Origin: an uncultured Lachnospiraceae bacterium | GTDB taxonomy: Bacteria > Bacillota > Clostridia > Lachnospirales > Lachnospiraceae | DNA: 64,000 nucleotides | Direction: 5' to 3' | Assembly (NCBI GenBank): GCA_934339135.1 | Contig: CAKRHP010000003.1 | Location: 138,566-202,565 of the forward strand | Shown: in pieces, positions 8,895-18,130 of the stretch | Position numbering within the stretch: the stretch's first letter is position 1 | Layout: each line of letters begins with the position of its first letter | The notes under the pieces: generated by a model | What the model saw: the letters and a program-made list of their open reading frames with translations, nothing else | Told to the model about the DNA's origin: nothing | Database searches by the model: none | Made by a program: the position numbers and the translations under genes

Positions 8895-10316
8895 ATGTGG
8901 AAAACAATCAATGATTTACTCGTTCATATCGACAACCTTGTATGGGGTGTCCCGCTTATGGTACTGATCTTATCAGGAGGTATCTTATTGACACTGCGTC
9001 TGGGATTTCTTCAGATCAAAAAGCTTCCATTAGCATTAAAATGGATGGTAAAAAACGAAGAGGGTGGCGAAGGCGAAATTTCCAGCTTCTCCGCACTCTG
9101 CACAGCACTAAGTGCCACCATCGGTACCGGTAATATCGTCGGCGTTGCAACTGCCGTAGGTACCGGAGGACCGGGAGCACTTTTCTGGATGATCGTAGCC
9201 GCTTTCTTTGGAATGGCAACCAAATTTTCCGAGGGTCTTCTCGCTGTCAAGTATCGTATCGTCGGCGAGGATGGACATAGTCTCGGCGGCCCGTTTTATT
9301 ATATTGAACAGGGCATGGGTAAGAAATGGAAATGGCTTGCAAAGCTGTTCGCCTTTTTCGGCGTATGTGTCGGACTTTTCGGTATTGGAACTTTCAGTCA
9401 GGTAAACGGAATCGCCAGTGCTGTTCACGGATTTTTTGATCCGAATGATAAGCATTGTATACAGATTTTTTCTCTTGGCCAATATTCCTGGTCTGTTGTT
9501 ATAGCATCCCTGATCCTTGCATTCTGCGTAGCAGCCGTGCTGATCGGCGGCATCAAACGTATTGCAAGTGTCAGTCAGGTGGTCGTGCCTTTTATGGCGA
9601 TTATCTATTTCCTTTTTGCAGCAATCCTGATCATTACCAATATCACACAGATACCTGCTGCGATCAAGATCATCATAAAAGCAGCATTTACTCCAAAGGC
9701 TGTAACCGGCGGTGCCGTGGGCAGCATGTTTATAGCAATGCAGAAGGGTGTTGCCAGAGGTATCTTCTCCAACGAAGCGGGTCTTGGTAGTGCACCGATC
9801 GCTGCAGCTGCTGCCCAGACAAAGGAGCCTGTCCGTCAGGGTCTCGTCAGCATGACCGGCACCTTTATTGATACCATCGTGATCTGTACTCTGACCGGCC
9901 TTTCCATCGTACTGACCGGCGCATGGCAGGTAGATGGTCTGGAGGGTGTTGCTGTGACAACATATGCATTCCAGAAAGGACTTCCTTTCCCGGCAGAAGT
10001 GTCCTCCTTCATTTTGATGCTGTGTCTTGTATTCTTTGCATTTACCACAATTCTCGGCTGGGATTACTACAGTGAGCGTTGTCTGGAATACTTAAGCGGC
10101 GGCAATATGAAGCATGTTAAGATTTACCGCTGGATATACATTCTGGCAGTATTTATCGGACCTTATATGACGGTCAGTGCCGTCTGGACCATCGCAGATA
10201 TCTTTAACGGACTGATGGCGATTCCAAATATGATCGCACTCTTTGTATTAAACGGTGTCATTGTAAAAGAAACGAAAGATTTCTTTGAAAGACATGAACG
10301 CGGGGATTTCAATTAA
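8895..10316 (+). CDS. Sodium:alanine symporter family (AGCS) amino-acid carrier
   Basis: A 473-residue transporter of the alanine-or-glycine:cation symporter family, which imports small neutral amino acids with Na+. Typical segments include SALCTALSATIGTGNIVGVATA near residue 70 (SATIGTGNIVGVATAV), GGPFYYIEQGMGKKWK, and the strongly conserved ARGIFSNEAGLGSAPIAAAAA region (NEAGLGSAPIAAAA) in the second half. About eleven hydrophobic helices are present. The start at 8895 has GGAAGG at 8 bases; an upstream ATG at 8856 lacks one. It has its own promoter and a strong terminator, so it is monocistronic. Substrate preference cannot be read from the sequence. Confidence 0.95.
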   Translation: MWKTINDLLVHIDNLVWGVPLMVLILSGGILLTLRLGFLQIKKLPLALKWMVKNEEGGEGEISSFSALCTALSATIGTGNIVGVATAVGTGGPGALFWMIVAAFFGMATKFSEGLLAVKYRIVGEDGHSLGGPFYYIEQGMGKKWKWLAKLFAFFGVCVGLFGIGTFSQVNGIASAVHGFFDPNDKHCIQIFSLGQYSWSVVIASLILAFCVAAVLIGGIKRIASVSQVVVPFMAIIYFLFAAILIITNITQIPAAIKIIIKAAFTPKAVTGGAVGSMFIAMQKGVARGIFSNEAGLGSAPIAAAAAQTKEPVRQGLVSMTGTFIDTIVICTLTGLSIVLTGAWQVDGLEGVAVTTYAFQKGLPFPAEVSSFILMLCLVFFAFTTILGWDYYSERCLEYLSGGNMKHVKIYRWIYILAVFIGPYMTVSAVWTIADIFNGLMAIPNMIALFVLNGVIVKETKDFFERHERGDFN

Positions 10317-10333
10317 TTTAAGCTTCTTTAAAC

Positions 10334-10380
10334 AAGCTCTCCATTTTCTTACGATCACGCAGAAAATGGGGAGCTTTATT
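10334..10380 (+). terminator. Rho-independent terminator after the symporter gene
   Basis: AAGCTCTCCATTTTC pairs with GAAAATGGGGAGCTT (one G-T pair) around a 13-base loop, followed by TTATT. It begins 18 bases after the stop codon. Confidence 0.8.
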
Positions 10381-10414
10381 CGTATATTATCCTGCCACAT
10401 GCCAAAAAAAAGCA

Positions 10415-10480
10415 TAAAAAATCCATCGTCAATAATCGTCCGCAAAACATACCTCTCACGGCTTCCGTAAAACGATGGAA
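10415..10480 (-). terminator. Possible terminator after the 73-residue membrane protein gene
   Basis: On the minus strand TCCATCGT and ACGATGGA form the outer stem, an ACGG/CCGT pair lies inside, and ATTTTTTA follows. The loop is long, so support is moderate. Confidence 0.4.
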
Positions 10481-10551
10481 AAGGCTTATCTTATATCTGA
10501 TCCGGCTCCGCTAACAGACACTTGATTTCATATCAATTTATGTATTCTCCG

Positions 10552-10773
10552 TCACACTCTCCTCTGGCCGGAAACAATAAATGCCACCACCAATGCAGCT
10601 ATCAGCAACGGAAATGCTGCAGATAATAATCCTGCTAACAGCATACCGATCAGGATCACCGGAAGAAATACAACAAACGCCACAATCTTTGTCAGTCCCC
10701 ATGCCATCTTTATTGCGAAGAAAAACAATTTCACTGCCAAAATAAAAGTCCCTATGACAAATAATGTAATCAT
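10552..10773 (-). CDS. Small integral membrane protein, function unknown
   Basis: A 73-residue protein made almost entirely of two or three hydrophobic helices (about residues 3-24, 29-53 and 55-68), ending in a short basic tail GQRRV that favours a cytoplasmic C-terminus. A strong AAGGGGAGG lies 3 bases before the ATG, which is close but usable. It stands alone between the symporter and the CheX-like gene, with a possible terminator behind it. I do not recognise a family; such proteins may be stress or membrane-modulator peptides, but nothing here shows that. The good ribosome site, the lack of charged interruptions and the clear start support it as a real gene. Confidence 0.65.
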   Translation of the reverse strand: MITLFVIGTFILAVKLFFFAIKMAWGLTKIVAFVVFLPVILIGMLLAGLLSAAFPLLIAALVVAFIVSGQRRV

Positions 10774-10940
10774 ATGCCTCCCCTTCTTTCCTTTGTTTAT
10801 TTACCGATTATACCGCTTTGCATGACATAGCGCAAGAAAAATACACTACTCCGCCCGGAAACAAGCTCCTCTTTGCTGTAGGTTTACGGATGATTTTGTG
10901 AAAAATCACGATTTTCCTTTTCTTTCCGGTGCATTTATTG

Positions 10941-10946
10941 TATAAT
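10941..10946 (+). promoter_or_regulatory. -10 element of the CheX/receiver gene
   Basis: A perfect TATAAT lies 36 bases before the start codon at 10982. No clear -35 hexamer is visible at 16-18 bases. Confidence 0.45.
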
Positions 10947-10981
10947 ATCAATCAGAAATCTATCAGAAGAGGTGAAATTCA

Positions 10982-12286
10982 ATGTTTAGTCAATTATTTG
11001 GAAAATATCTTGTAGAAAAGCAGATCATCACCCTCGATGAATACCGTGCTTCCATTGAGAAGCAGTTATCCGTTCGTGTAAAGCTTGGTACCATTGCGAT
11101 TGCAGAGGGCTTGCTCTCAGAGGCAGACGTAGATATGATCAATAAGCTGCAGATGCAGTTTGATAAGCGTTTCGGCGATATCGCCCAGGAGAAGGGTCTC
11201 CTGACCGATGCCCAGATCGGAGAGCTTCTTCAGAAGCAGGGTAACCCATATATGCAGTTTACACAGGCTCTGACCGAATGTACGAAGCTGACGGCATCCG
11301 TCATCGACAAGACGTTATCCGCATTTCAGAAGGAGCATGGCTTCTCCGATACGGATATGGCCGCTTTAAAGGCAGATGACCTGGATGCACTGATCCCGGT
11401 CTTTGCATGTGCGGCTAATTCTTCCATTACAGATCTGGCAGGTCTGGTGGTCCGCAATATCAACCGTTTTGTCACCAGAGATTTTTATATCGGTCAGATC
11501 AAGCATATAAAGTCTCTGTCCTACCATTCTCTCGCCGGACAGAAATTATCCGGAGACGGTCATTTTTATCTGGCTCTTGCTGATGATGCCGATGCGAAGG
11601 CATTCTCCCTGATCGCTGATCATTTTTCCGGAGACAGACAGAACGATACGGCCGATATCTTCGATGCTGTCTGTGAGTTTATTAACGTCAGCAACGGTCT
11701 CTTTGCTTCCGAGCAGAGCGAGAAGGAGAAGGAATTCGAATTAGAGCCTGTATTTGCTTATCAGGATCAGACCATAGAGGGAGATTTTCATGTATTACCT
11801 GTTTACATAGAGGATCACCGTATCCATCTTGTGATCGCAGACAATGATCAGCTTAAACTCGGAGATACTCCTTATCATTTTGCTTCCAATGAAAAGCAGG
11901 TTTATGATGTACATACCGATTCCAGGGGATCTGTATTAGTCGTAGATGATTCCAGAATGTCCCGTATGATCATGAAAAATCTTCTGGAGGAGGAAGGTTA
12001 CTCTGTGATCGGCGAGGCAACAAACGGTGAGGAAGCCGTAGAGATGTTTAAGCAGCATCCGGCAGATCTTACGACACTTGATATCACCATGCCAAAGATG
12101 GACGGTATCGAGGCATTGCAAAAGATCCTGGAGATCGATCCGGAAGCAAAAGTCATTATGATCACCGCTGCGGGTCAGCAGTCTAAGGTGTTAGCCGCTT
12201 TGAAATACGGTGCAAAGCAATTTATCACCAAACCATTTGAAAAGGATGTTGTATTAAACAACATCAAAGAAGTTCTCGGCAAATAG
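10982..12286 (+). CDS. Response regulator with N-terminal paired repeats, CheX-like middle and CheY-like receiver
   Basis: A 434-residue signalling protein. The N-terminal 110 residues hold two related helical repeats (FGKYLVEKQIITLDEYR and FGDIAQEKGLLTDAQIGEL) like the N-terminal repeats of type II secretion/MshE ATPases. Residues about 130-290 resemble the CheX/CheC chemotaxis phosphatase fold (VCEFINVSNGLFA). Residues about 315-434 form a CheY-type receiver: VLVVDDSRMSR with the acidic pair, TLDITMPKMDG with the phosphorylated aspartate, MITA and KPF with the conserved lysine. The start has AGAGGTGA upstream. The protein has no DNA-binding output, so it probably acts by protein contact in chemotaxis or motility, possibly through repeats that in MshE-type proteins bind c-di-GMP. 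It converges with the EAL gene at a shared terminator. Confidence 0.85.
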   Translation: MFSQLFGKYLVEKQIITLDEYRASIEKQLSVRVKLGTIAIAEGLLSEADVDMINKLQMQFDKRFGDIAQEKGLLTDAQIGELLQKQGNPYMQFTQALTECTKLTASVIDKTLSAFQKEHGFSDTDMAALKADDLDALIPVFACAANSSITDLAGLVVRNINRFVTRDFYIGQIKHIKSLSYHSLAGQKLSGDGHFYLALADDADAKAFSLIADHFSGDRQNDTADIFDAVCEFINVSNGLFASEQSEKEKEFELEPVFAYQDQTIEGDFHVLPVYIEDHRIHLVIADNDQLKLGDTPYHFASNEKQVYDVHTDSRGSVLVVDDSRMSRMIMKNLLEEEGYSVIGEATNGEEAVEMFKQHPADLTTLDITMPKMDGIEALQKILEIDPEAKVIMITAAGQQSKVLAALKYGAKQFITKPFEKDVVLNNIKEVLGK

Positions 12287-12349
12287 CACCGGGAACAGAG
12301 CATTATTTACTGAATATTTTATCTTAACTCGATACTCCTAACATAATAG

Positions 12350-12386
12350 CAGCCACCGGTCAGATACTATTTCTGACCGGTGGCTG
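12350..12386. terminator. Strong bidirectional terminator
   Basis: CAGCCACCGGTCAGA and TCTGACCGGTGGCTG form a perfect 15-bp stem with a 7-base loop between the convergent receiver and EAL genes. Confidence 0.9.
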
Positions 12387-12403
12387 TTATCATATTATCA
12401 TTC

Positions 12404-14509
12404 TCACTTTTTCCTTTGTTCCATCCAGACAAGCAGATCCTCCAGCTTCAATGGCTTGCTGTAAAGATACCCCTGAAATGCATTACATCCCAGTCTCTCC
12501 AGTTCATCTCTCTGCTCCCTGGTCTCCACATACTCTGCTATGATCTTAAAATCAAGTGACTGACCCAGATATACAATGGAACCAATAATATCGCTATTTC
12601 TCTCATTGTCCAGAATATCTCTCGTCAATGATCCATCCAGCTTCACCACATTAAAGTAGCTGGTCTGCAGATACATTAATGAGGTATGTCCCATACCAAA
12701 ATCATCAATCAGGAACTTATGTCCCTTTGCCTTCAGATTCTTTATCTTGTCCGCAATATCAATAGATGTCGAAAGGGCATCCTGTTCCGTAATCTCCAGA
12801 CAAAACCATTCGTTCGGAATATGATACTTCTCTACCACATCTGCAATACACTGCTCAATGCCGTCCCATTCCAGAGACTCATTGGTAATATTGACAGATA
12901 CTTTAAACTCTGAAGAGGTCTCAGGCTTCATCTGAGTGACTGCCCTGGCCGCCTCATCAAAAATAAACTGTTCCAGCTTATGCAGGATATGTGCCTCCTT
13001 TGCCAGCTGGATGATCAACGGCGGATAGATAAATCCAAGCTCCGGATGATTCCAGCGGATCAATGCTTCCACACCGATACATTCGCCATCACAATTTACC
13101 TGCGGCTGATACATCATAAATAGTTCTTTGTTGTGTACTGCCTCTGCCAGCTCCGATGCCAATACTCTCGCCACATACCCCAGATCGTCCTCTCTCTTAG
13201 TTAGAATGCCAATGGAATTGTTCTCCTCTTCCTGCTGCATCTCCTCTACTAACCGTTTCACATCTCTGGCAATACGGAGCCGGCTCTGCTCCTCATAAAT
13301 CCGCACAAACGGCCGGTAGATCAGAACACCCGCCGTCAGACAGACAACCTGAAGCACAGCTCCTCTCCAGGATCCCGTTGCCTGATAACCACTTAACAAA
13401 ATCGGCGTAGTCCAGTCCACTTCATTGATAATATGTGGCACGATTCCACTGTAAATCGCTCCATAGGTAATGAGAAAATTGGCAATCGGCACCAGAATAA
13501 ACGGCACCAGAAAGACCGGGTTAAAAATAACCGGAATACCAAAAAGTGCAATCTCACTGATATTAAAAATCACCGTTGGTGCTGCCATGGACGCCAGATG
13601 ACGGACATCCTTCTTTCTTGCAAAAAGAAGGATCGCGATCACCAGACAGAGCATCGCCCCGGTACCTCCCAGCAGTACAAAAACATCCTGCATGGTTTTG
13701 CTGAAAATCCCCGCCGTCACATCAGTAAAGTGCTGTTTGATCACTGTATCCAGCATGTTATGACCATGAAAACCAAGGAACCACAATCCATGGGTCAAAA
13801 AGATCACAATGAGTCCGGATCCCAGACCGTTTTTCATCGGAGTCAGCAAATAATTAAATATCTGCTCTATGAGTTCCTGAACCCCATCCACTCCGAAACA
13901 CACGTCGAAAAACTGATGCAGCAGAGAAAAGAACCCAATAATGATCACAGCCGGCCCTATCCCTTCAATGGCCGCAATATAAACGCTGTCCGTATTCATC
14001 CCATGTTGTCCGGTCATCTGAAAAAGTCCTCTGCCCTTTAAAGCATAATATACCTCACCGGAGATCAATGCTACCAGAAGGGCACTGAACGTATGCATAT
14101 TGCTGAACTTATCAACCGAAAAATCATCATACTGGATGCCGGAATATCCTGCAAATGCTGCCAATGTTATGATCACAAGAATGATGATACTTCCCGCGCT
14201 CTCATTGACTCCCTTTTTGCGTCTCATCATAATGGAATAACCGACACTGACAGCTGCCGCCAAAAAAATAGAAAAGAAACGATTCACGCAGGAATAGAGA
14301 CACAGAAAAAACTCCTCCACACGTCCGCCTAACAAATGGTGCATAAAACTCTGGTACGCAGAGATTGGAAGATTCACCAGCATTGCTGACAAATACCCCA
14401 CGACCAGCAACGGTATCATCATGATCATCCCCTGCCTTATCGCACCTAGTACACAACTGTTTTCCATTTTATCTGTAATATGCATAAGTACTTTTTTTAT
14501 CTGATCCAT
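12404..14509 (-). CDS. PTS EIIC-like membrane domain fused to an EAL c-di-GMP phosphodiesterase
   Basis: A 701-residue fusion. Residues 1-410 form a polytopic domain like PTS sugar permease EIIC of the lactose/cellobiose class (THGLWFLGFHGHN; FNISEIALFGIPVIFNP). After a charged linker, residues about 455-700 are an EAL phosphodiesterase. All the expected active-site residues are present: the EAL in GVEALIRW, N in NITNESL, E in EITEQD, DDFG in IDDFGMG, K in VKLDGS, E in IAEYVET and Q in FQGYLYSKP. It should therefore cut c-di-GMP to pGpG at the membrane. No EIIA or EIIB genes are nearby, so the EIIC part is more likely a sugar sensor than a transporter. AAGGGG lies 8 bases before the ATG. With the HD-GYP protein it is the second c-di-GMP-degrading enzyme here. 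Confidence 0.92.
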   Translation of the reverse strand: MDQIKKVLMHITDKMENSCVLGAIRQGMIMMIPLLVVGYLSAMLVNLPISAYQSFMHHLLGGRVEEFFLCLYSCVNRFFSIFLAAAVSVGYSIMMRRKKGVNESAGSIIILVIITLAAFAGYSGIQYDDFSVDKFSNMHTFSALLVALISGEVYYALKGRGLFQMTGQHGMNTDSVYIAAIEGIGPAVIIIGFFSLLHQFFDVCFGVDGVQELIEQIFNYLLTPMKNGLGSGLIVIFLTHGLWFLGFHGHNMLDTVIKQHFTDVTAGIFSKTMQDVFVLLGGTGAMLCLVIAILLFARKKDVRHLASMAAPTVIFNISEIALFGIPVIFNPVFLVPFILVPIANFLITYGAIYSGIVPHIINEVDWTTPILLSGYQATGSWRGAVLQVVCLTAGVLIYRPFVRIYEEQSRLRIARDVKRLVEEMQQEEENNSIGILTKREDDLGYVARVLASELAEAVHNKELFMMYQPQVNCDGECIGVEALIRWNHPELGFIYPPLIIQLAKEAHILHKLEQFIFDEAARAVTQMKPETSSEFKVSVNITNESLEWDGIEQCIADVVEKYHIPNEWFCLEITEQDALSTSIDIADKIKNLKAKGHKFLIDDFGMGHTSLMYLQTSYFNVVKLDGSLTRDILDNERNSDIIGSIVYLGQSLDFKIIAEYVETREQRDELERLGCNAFQGYLYSKPLKLEDLLVWMEQRKK

Positions 14510-14635
14510 CTTTAGTACCCCTTACATTCCCTGTATTTTACCTATCTCATACGCTTCTTATCCCAATTCATTTCTCCACATCCCTGTACAAGTATATTTT
14601 ACCACTTTGTAAATGGCAAAACAAGATTTATACGA

Positions 14636-14812
14636 TGCCGTGGCAGATGAAAAGCACTCGTATACTCATATAAACTCCTTTCAAAAGACGCTTTTCTGCT
14701 GCCATTTGCAGCATTTTGCGCGGTGTTAATTTTTCTTTATGTATTGGCCATTTCTGTACATAAAATGCAAATCTTAGCAAAATTTTGCAAGATGTGTACA
14801 GTAATCGTAGTA
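14636..14812. repeat. att-like segment, copy 1
   Basis: This lies within the 331-base gap 14510-14840, which has no gene. It begins with the 16-mer TGCCGTGGCAGATGAA (14636-14651), found identically at 22150-22165. About 155 bases later it has TTTTGCAAGATGTGTACAG followed by TAATCGTAGTAG, which resembles the far end of the second copy. Both copies sit just downstream of a two-gene cargo segment that follows an integrase 3' end. I infer attachment-site or element-end DNA. Confidence 0.5.
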
Positions 14813-14840
14813 GAAACGGAGTAAAAATCGGGTGGGGTTA

Positions 14841-16523
14841 CTACTCAATTTTGACAAAAATCTCATATCCTTTTTCCAGTTCAATATCGGTCACTATTCC
14901 AACCTCACCATTATCTACTTGATCTACATCCTTATCATTAAGCTGTATACTTACAATAGAAGTACAAATCCATTTTCCATCTTTTTTTGCATATATCATT
15001 TTTCCAACTTCCAATTTAACATTGTTAAGTGTCAATATACCTGCTTTAGGTTTCTTAAAATATTCCTCATAAATCCCCACTCTAATTAAATTCTTTGGAA
15101 GTAACGAAATAAGCCCCCATTTATCTAGTGATTCTCTTGTTTCTTTTTTCGTAAATATACCATTTTCTATCAACTTATATTGATTGTAAAGCTGCCATGT
15201 AGTAAGAAGACCTCTTTCATCATTTTTAGCATAATCTATTTGATTATCACTAAATGGAGGATTTTGTCTTAATGAAGGCCTTATATACCTTTGATGATTC
15301 ACAATATAAATTGGCAATATTTCTTTGTCACGATGCTCTTTTTCTCTTCTTCGTCTATGTTTTGCTACCTGTGAACATTCTGCATCTGTAGATGTTCCCC
15401 CAATACCTTTAACTTCAATAATAAATAATTTATCATCTTCCAAAATCTGTATATCTTCTCTTAAAATATCTTCATTTCCATCAATTGCTTCTACATTTGC
15501 AAAACCAAGCCACTTGAAGTATGTACATACAGCTTGAACTAACTTATCCCCTGTTTCTATCAACAAATCATTCAAAAATTTATACTTCTGGTCAATAGCA
15601 TTTCTTCTCTCATTCAATGACTTAATTTTCGAATTATATTGTTCTTGAATTAAAGTCCGTTCTTTCTCAAGTTCAAGTATTTCTTTAGGTAAAAAATCTT
15701 GTTCTTTTATCCATTCAAACTCTTTTGATTCAGGAAAAAAATCTGGCAATATTTCTGGCAATACAGATGTTACTAACCTTTCAATCAATTCATCCTTCTT
15801 TTCACAAAACGGAAGCAACAGTTCATAGCCTGAATTTTCTGAATATCCTATATACGAAACTACCTCTCCATCTTGATTTTTTAACAATGGTAAGAAATTA
15901 GGATCTGCCATTGATTTTTGATAAGTTCTATCCCATTTTGTTGGTAACTCAAAAATTACATTATATCCTTTAACATATTTTGCTATTAAATTTGCAAGAT
16001 TGCTATTGTCTGATATTATTTTCTTTCCGAATTTTGATGTTGCACTAGCTTGAATAGTTTCATATATGTTATGTACTTCTTCACTCGGATAGCTATATTG
16101 ATTTTGTTTTAACACTTCTATAATATTATATTTTTCCGAATAACTACTTCCCGCAAAAATAATTTTCAGTACTTTTGTTTTTAACTTGTCTTTCATAATG
16201 CTCAAAACAAGAGGACTAGGTCTAAATTCTTTCTGAGGAAAACTCAACTCAAATAAATATGGTATACCATCCGGTTCATCATCCTCTAAACAGTGTCTTG
16301 TATCATTCTCATTTTGTAAATCAATTATGACCACACTATATTCATGCAAATTACTTATCATACTATATTCTAGGTCAACATATCTCTTATTCACATATTC
16401 TTCGTACTCAACAGTTTTAGCCACTCCCAGATCACCAGTTGCAACAATATAATTCTGACTCAACCTTTCTGTTATTTCTCTGTTATTAACTATATATATT
16501 TGTGGTTCTTTATACTTTTCCAT
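14841..16523 (-). CDS. Candidate defence protein with C-terminal PD-(D/E)XK-type nuclease segment
   Basis: A 560-residue protein of unrecognised family. The first half has no motif I know. A coiled-coil-like region (about 280-320) leads to a segment resembling an Mrr/PD-(D/E)XK nuclease: AVCTYFKWLGFANVEAIDG (in part WLGFANVEAIDG), DILREDIQILEDDKLFIIEVKG, where D and E-x-K could be the catalytic acids and lysine. The C-terminus may be a small beta domain. It is AT-rich relative to its chromosomal neighbours. The gene lies 30 bases after 16554-17633 on the same strand, in a mobile island next to an integrase remnant. I infer a two-gene anti-phage or restriction-type system; the nuclease call rests on motif spacing only. 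Confidence 0.55.
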   Translation of the reverse strand: MEKYKEPQIYIVNNREITERLSQNYIVATGDLGVAKTVEYEEYVNKRYVDLEYSMISNLHEYSVVIIDLQNENDTRHCLEDDEPDGIPYLFELSFPQKEFRPSPLVLSIMKDKLKTKVLKIIFAGSSYSEKYNIIEVLKQNQYSYPSEEVHNIYETIQASATSKFGKKIISDNSNLANLIAKYVKGYNVIFELPTKWDRTYQKSMADPNFLPLLKNQDGEVVSYIGYSENSGYELLLPFCEKKDELIERLVTSVLPEILPDFFPESKEFEWIKEQDFLPKEILELEKERTLIQEQYNSKIKSLNERRNAIDQKYKFLNDLLIETGDKLVQAVCTYFKWLGFANVEAIDGNEDILREDIQILEDDKLFIIEVKGIGGTSTDAECSQVAKHRRRREKEHRDKEILPIYIVNHQRYIRPSLRQNPPFSDNQIDYAKNDERGLLTTWQLYNQYKLIENGIFTKKETRESLDKWGLISLLPKNLIRVGIYEEYFKKPKAGILTLNNVKLEVGKMIYAKKDGKWICTSIVSIQLNDKDVDQVDNGEVGIVTDIELEKGYEIFVKIE

Positions 16524-16553
16524 TTATCTTTCATCTCCAATCATAAGAAAGTA

Positions 16554-17633
16554 TTATTCACATTCGTTTGTCTCTTTATGTTTTAATCTAAGCAAATACA
16601 ACATTGCATAAGCACGATTATACAAGTATTCGATAAACAGTGAATCATTTAACGCCTCTCTCTTTTCTTTTGCCGCATTCAAATAATCATTGTGTCTTAC
16701 ATCAAAATACTCATTAGATAATTTCATTAATTCTTCCAACTCTTTTTTTACAACAGCATAAACTTTGCCATCCATATTATCACTCACACTCAAAGCCAAT
16801 GTTTTATACTGCTCATTTCTACTGTCTCCTTGAGTAGATATAAGATATTGCAGTGCATCAATAATAAAATCTAACGCACTTTTCTTTTCCATCAAATCTT
16901 TGCTATTAATCATATCTTCCGAAAACTGTATTTTACGCTCAAACATCCTATAATTAATTATTTTATCAATAGGAAATGTTGTTTTATATCCTTGCTTTAT
17001 TACAATCCCACTTTGTAATCTATATGGTAATTTAAATATTTTAAATCTATCATTTACTTCTATAGTGAATTTGTAATGACATTCTCCGGAGTTAATAATC
17101 CAATACTTATATGCAATCTCTATAAATGCCTTTATATCATTAAAATCACCTGTATTATTTTTCAACGAATCTGGATAAACTGTACCTCTATACAAGGTAA
17201 ATTCATGGTCATAATCCAAATCTAAAAGCCATATTCCTCCATCCCAATTATCCCATCGCAAATATTTACCATCCAACAGTTCCAAACCAGGTAATTCTGT
17301 TTCAAACCAATGAATAAACGAATTCCAAAATCTTTTCTCATTTACATTTTCTTCGATGCTTTTACCTTTATATTCGATTCCGCTGTCAGCCAAATACTTT
17401 ATCAGTATTGCTCTCGTAGTGTTTGCATCTCTTATTTCTGTTCCTGTCCTTATCAATAAACTTCCTTGTAAATTTGGTATATCATTTTCAAAAACATTTA
17501 CTATTTCAATTAACAAATTAACGATTTCTTCATCTGGTTCTATTGCCGAATTATAATTATCAATTGCCATATCAATTTTCTTTATATAATCATTAATCAA
17601 TTTTTCTTTAACCGAATTAATTTTATTTGACAT
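16554..17633 (-). CDS. Uncharacterised partner of the nuclease-like gene, island cargo
   Basis: A 359-residue soluble protein I cannot assign. It is AT-rich, mostly mixed alpha/beta in the middle (LRWDNWDGGIWLLDLDYDHEF) and helical at the C-terminus, where FDVRHNDYLNAAKEKREALN and YLYNRAYAMLYLLRLK could be helices of a HEPN-like domain; the usual R-x4-6-H motif is not clear. GAGGTG before the ATG at 17633 sets the start; an upstream in-frame ATG is weaker. It precedes 14841-16523 by 30 bases and the two probably form an operon. It sits directly after an integrase 3' fragment, the same place in the island that the 22409/23261 pair holds behind the intact integrase. Confidence 0.55.
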   Translation of the reverse strand: MSNKINSVKEKLINDYIKKIDMAIDNYNSAIEPDEEIVNLLIEIVNVFENDIPNLQGSLLIRTGTEIRDANTTRAILIKYLADSGIEYKGKSIEENVNEKRFWNSFIHWFETELPGLELLDGKYLRWDNWDGGIWLLDLDYDHEFTLYRGTVYPDSLKNNTGDFNDIKAFIEIAYKYWIINSGECHYKFTIEVNDRFKIFKLPYRLQSGIVIKQGYKTTFPIDKIINYRMFERKIQFSEDMINSKDLMEKKSALDFIIDALQYLISTQGDSRNEQYKTLALSVSDNMDGKVYAVVKKELEELMKLSNEYFDVRHNDYLNAAKEKREALNDSLFIEYLYNRAYAMLYLLRLKHKETNECE

Positions 17634-17771
17634 TTGTTCACCTCTACACAATATAACATTCAAATTATCTTCTTAATCCTATATGCTATTTATTATATCG
17701 CCATTTTCTTCTCTTTTCCATAACAAAAACGCCCCAGCCTATCGCCAGAGCGCCTCCAAACAAACCTATCC

Positions 17772-18086
17772 CTATATTGCTTTAAACATCTTCTGTGACA
17801 CCGGCTTCTCCCCTTGCGTCCGTTCCAGTTCTTTTCTGGCATTCTGCAAGTCCTCCAGCCTTCTCAATTCATCCTCTGCATCCTCAAGGCCTAAATGCGT
17901 ATAGGTATTAAGTGTAACTCCTATATCACTATGTCCCATAAGATACTGCAGCGTTTTTGGATTCATACCGGATTTCGCCATATTGCTGCAATACGTGTGC
18001 CGGCAAACATGCGGCGTAATATTCGGCATCTGTACCCGATAGATATCGTTGTACCGCTTCACCATGTGGTTAAAGCGATGTTCCCA
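17772..18086 (-). pseudogene. 3' remnant of a Tn916-type tyrosine integrase
   Basis: About 104 codons closely match the last part of the intact integrase at 24731-26011, starting at the shared WEHRFNHMV segment and including HVCRHTYCSNMAKSGM, the GHSDI box and the catalytic tyrosine region (LNTYTHLGLEDAE). The N-terminal and core-binding domains and the first catalytic arginine are gone. Upstream the frame runs into unrelated sequence and then, within about 45 bases, into a capsid fragment on the other strand. It cannot be a working recombinase. It marks an older integration or a recombination between related elements. Confidence 0.88.
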
Positions 18087-18130
18087 ATAACAATTACCTG
18101 TGGCGGCAGTCTGATGACACAATCCATAGC

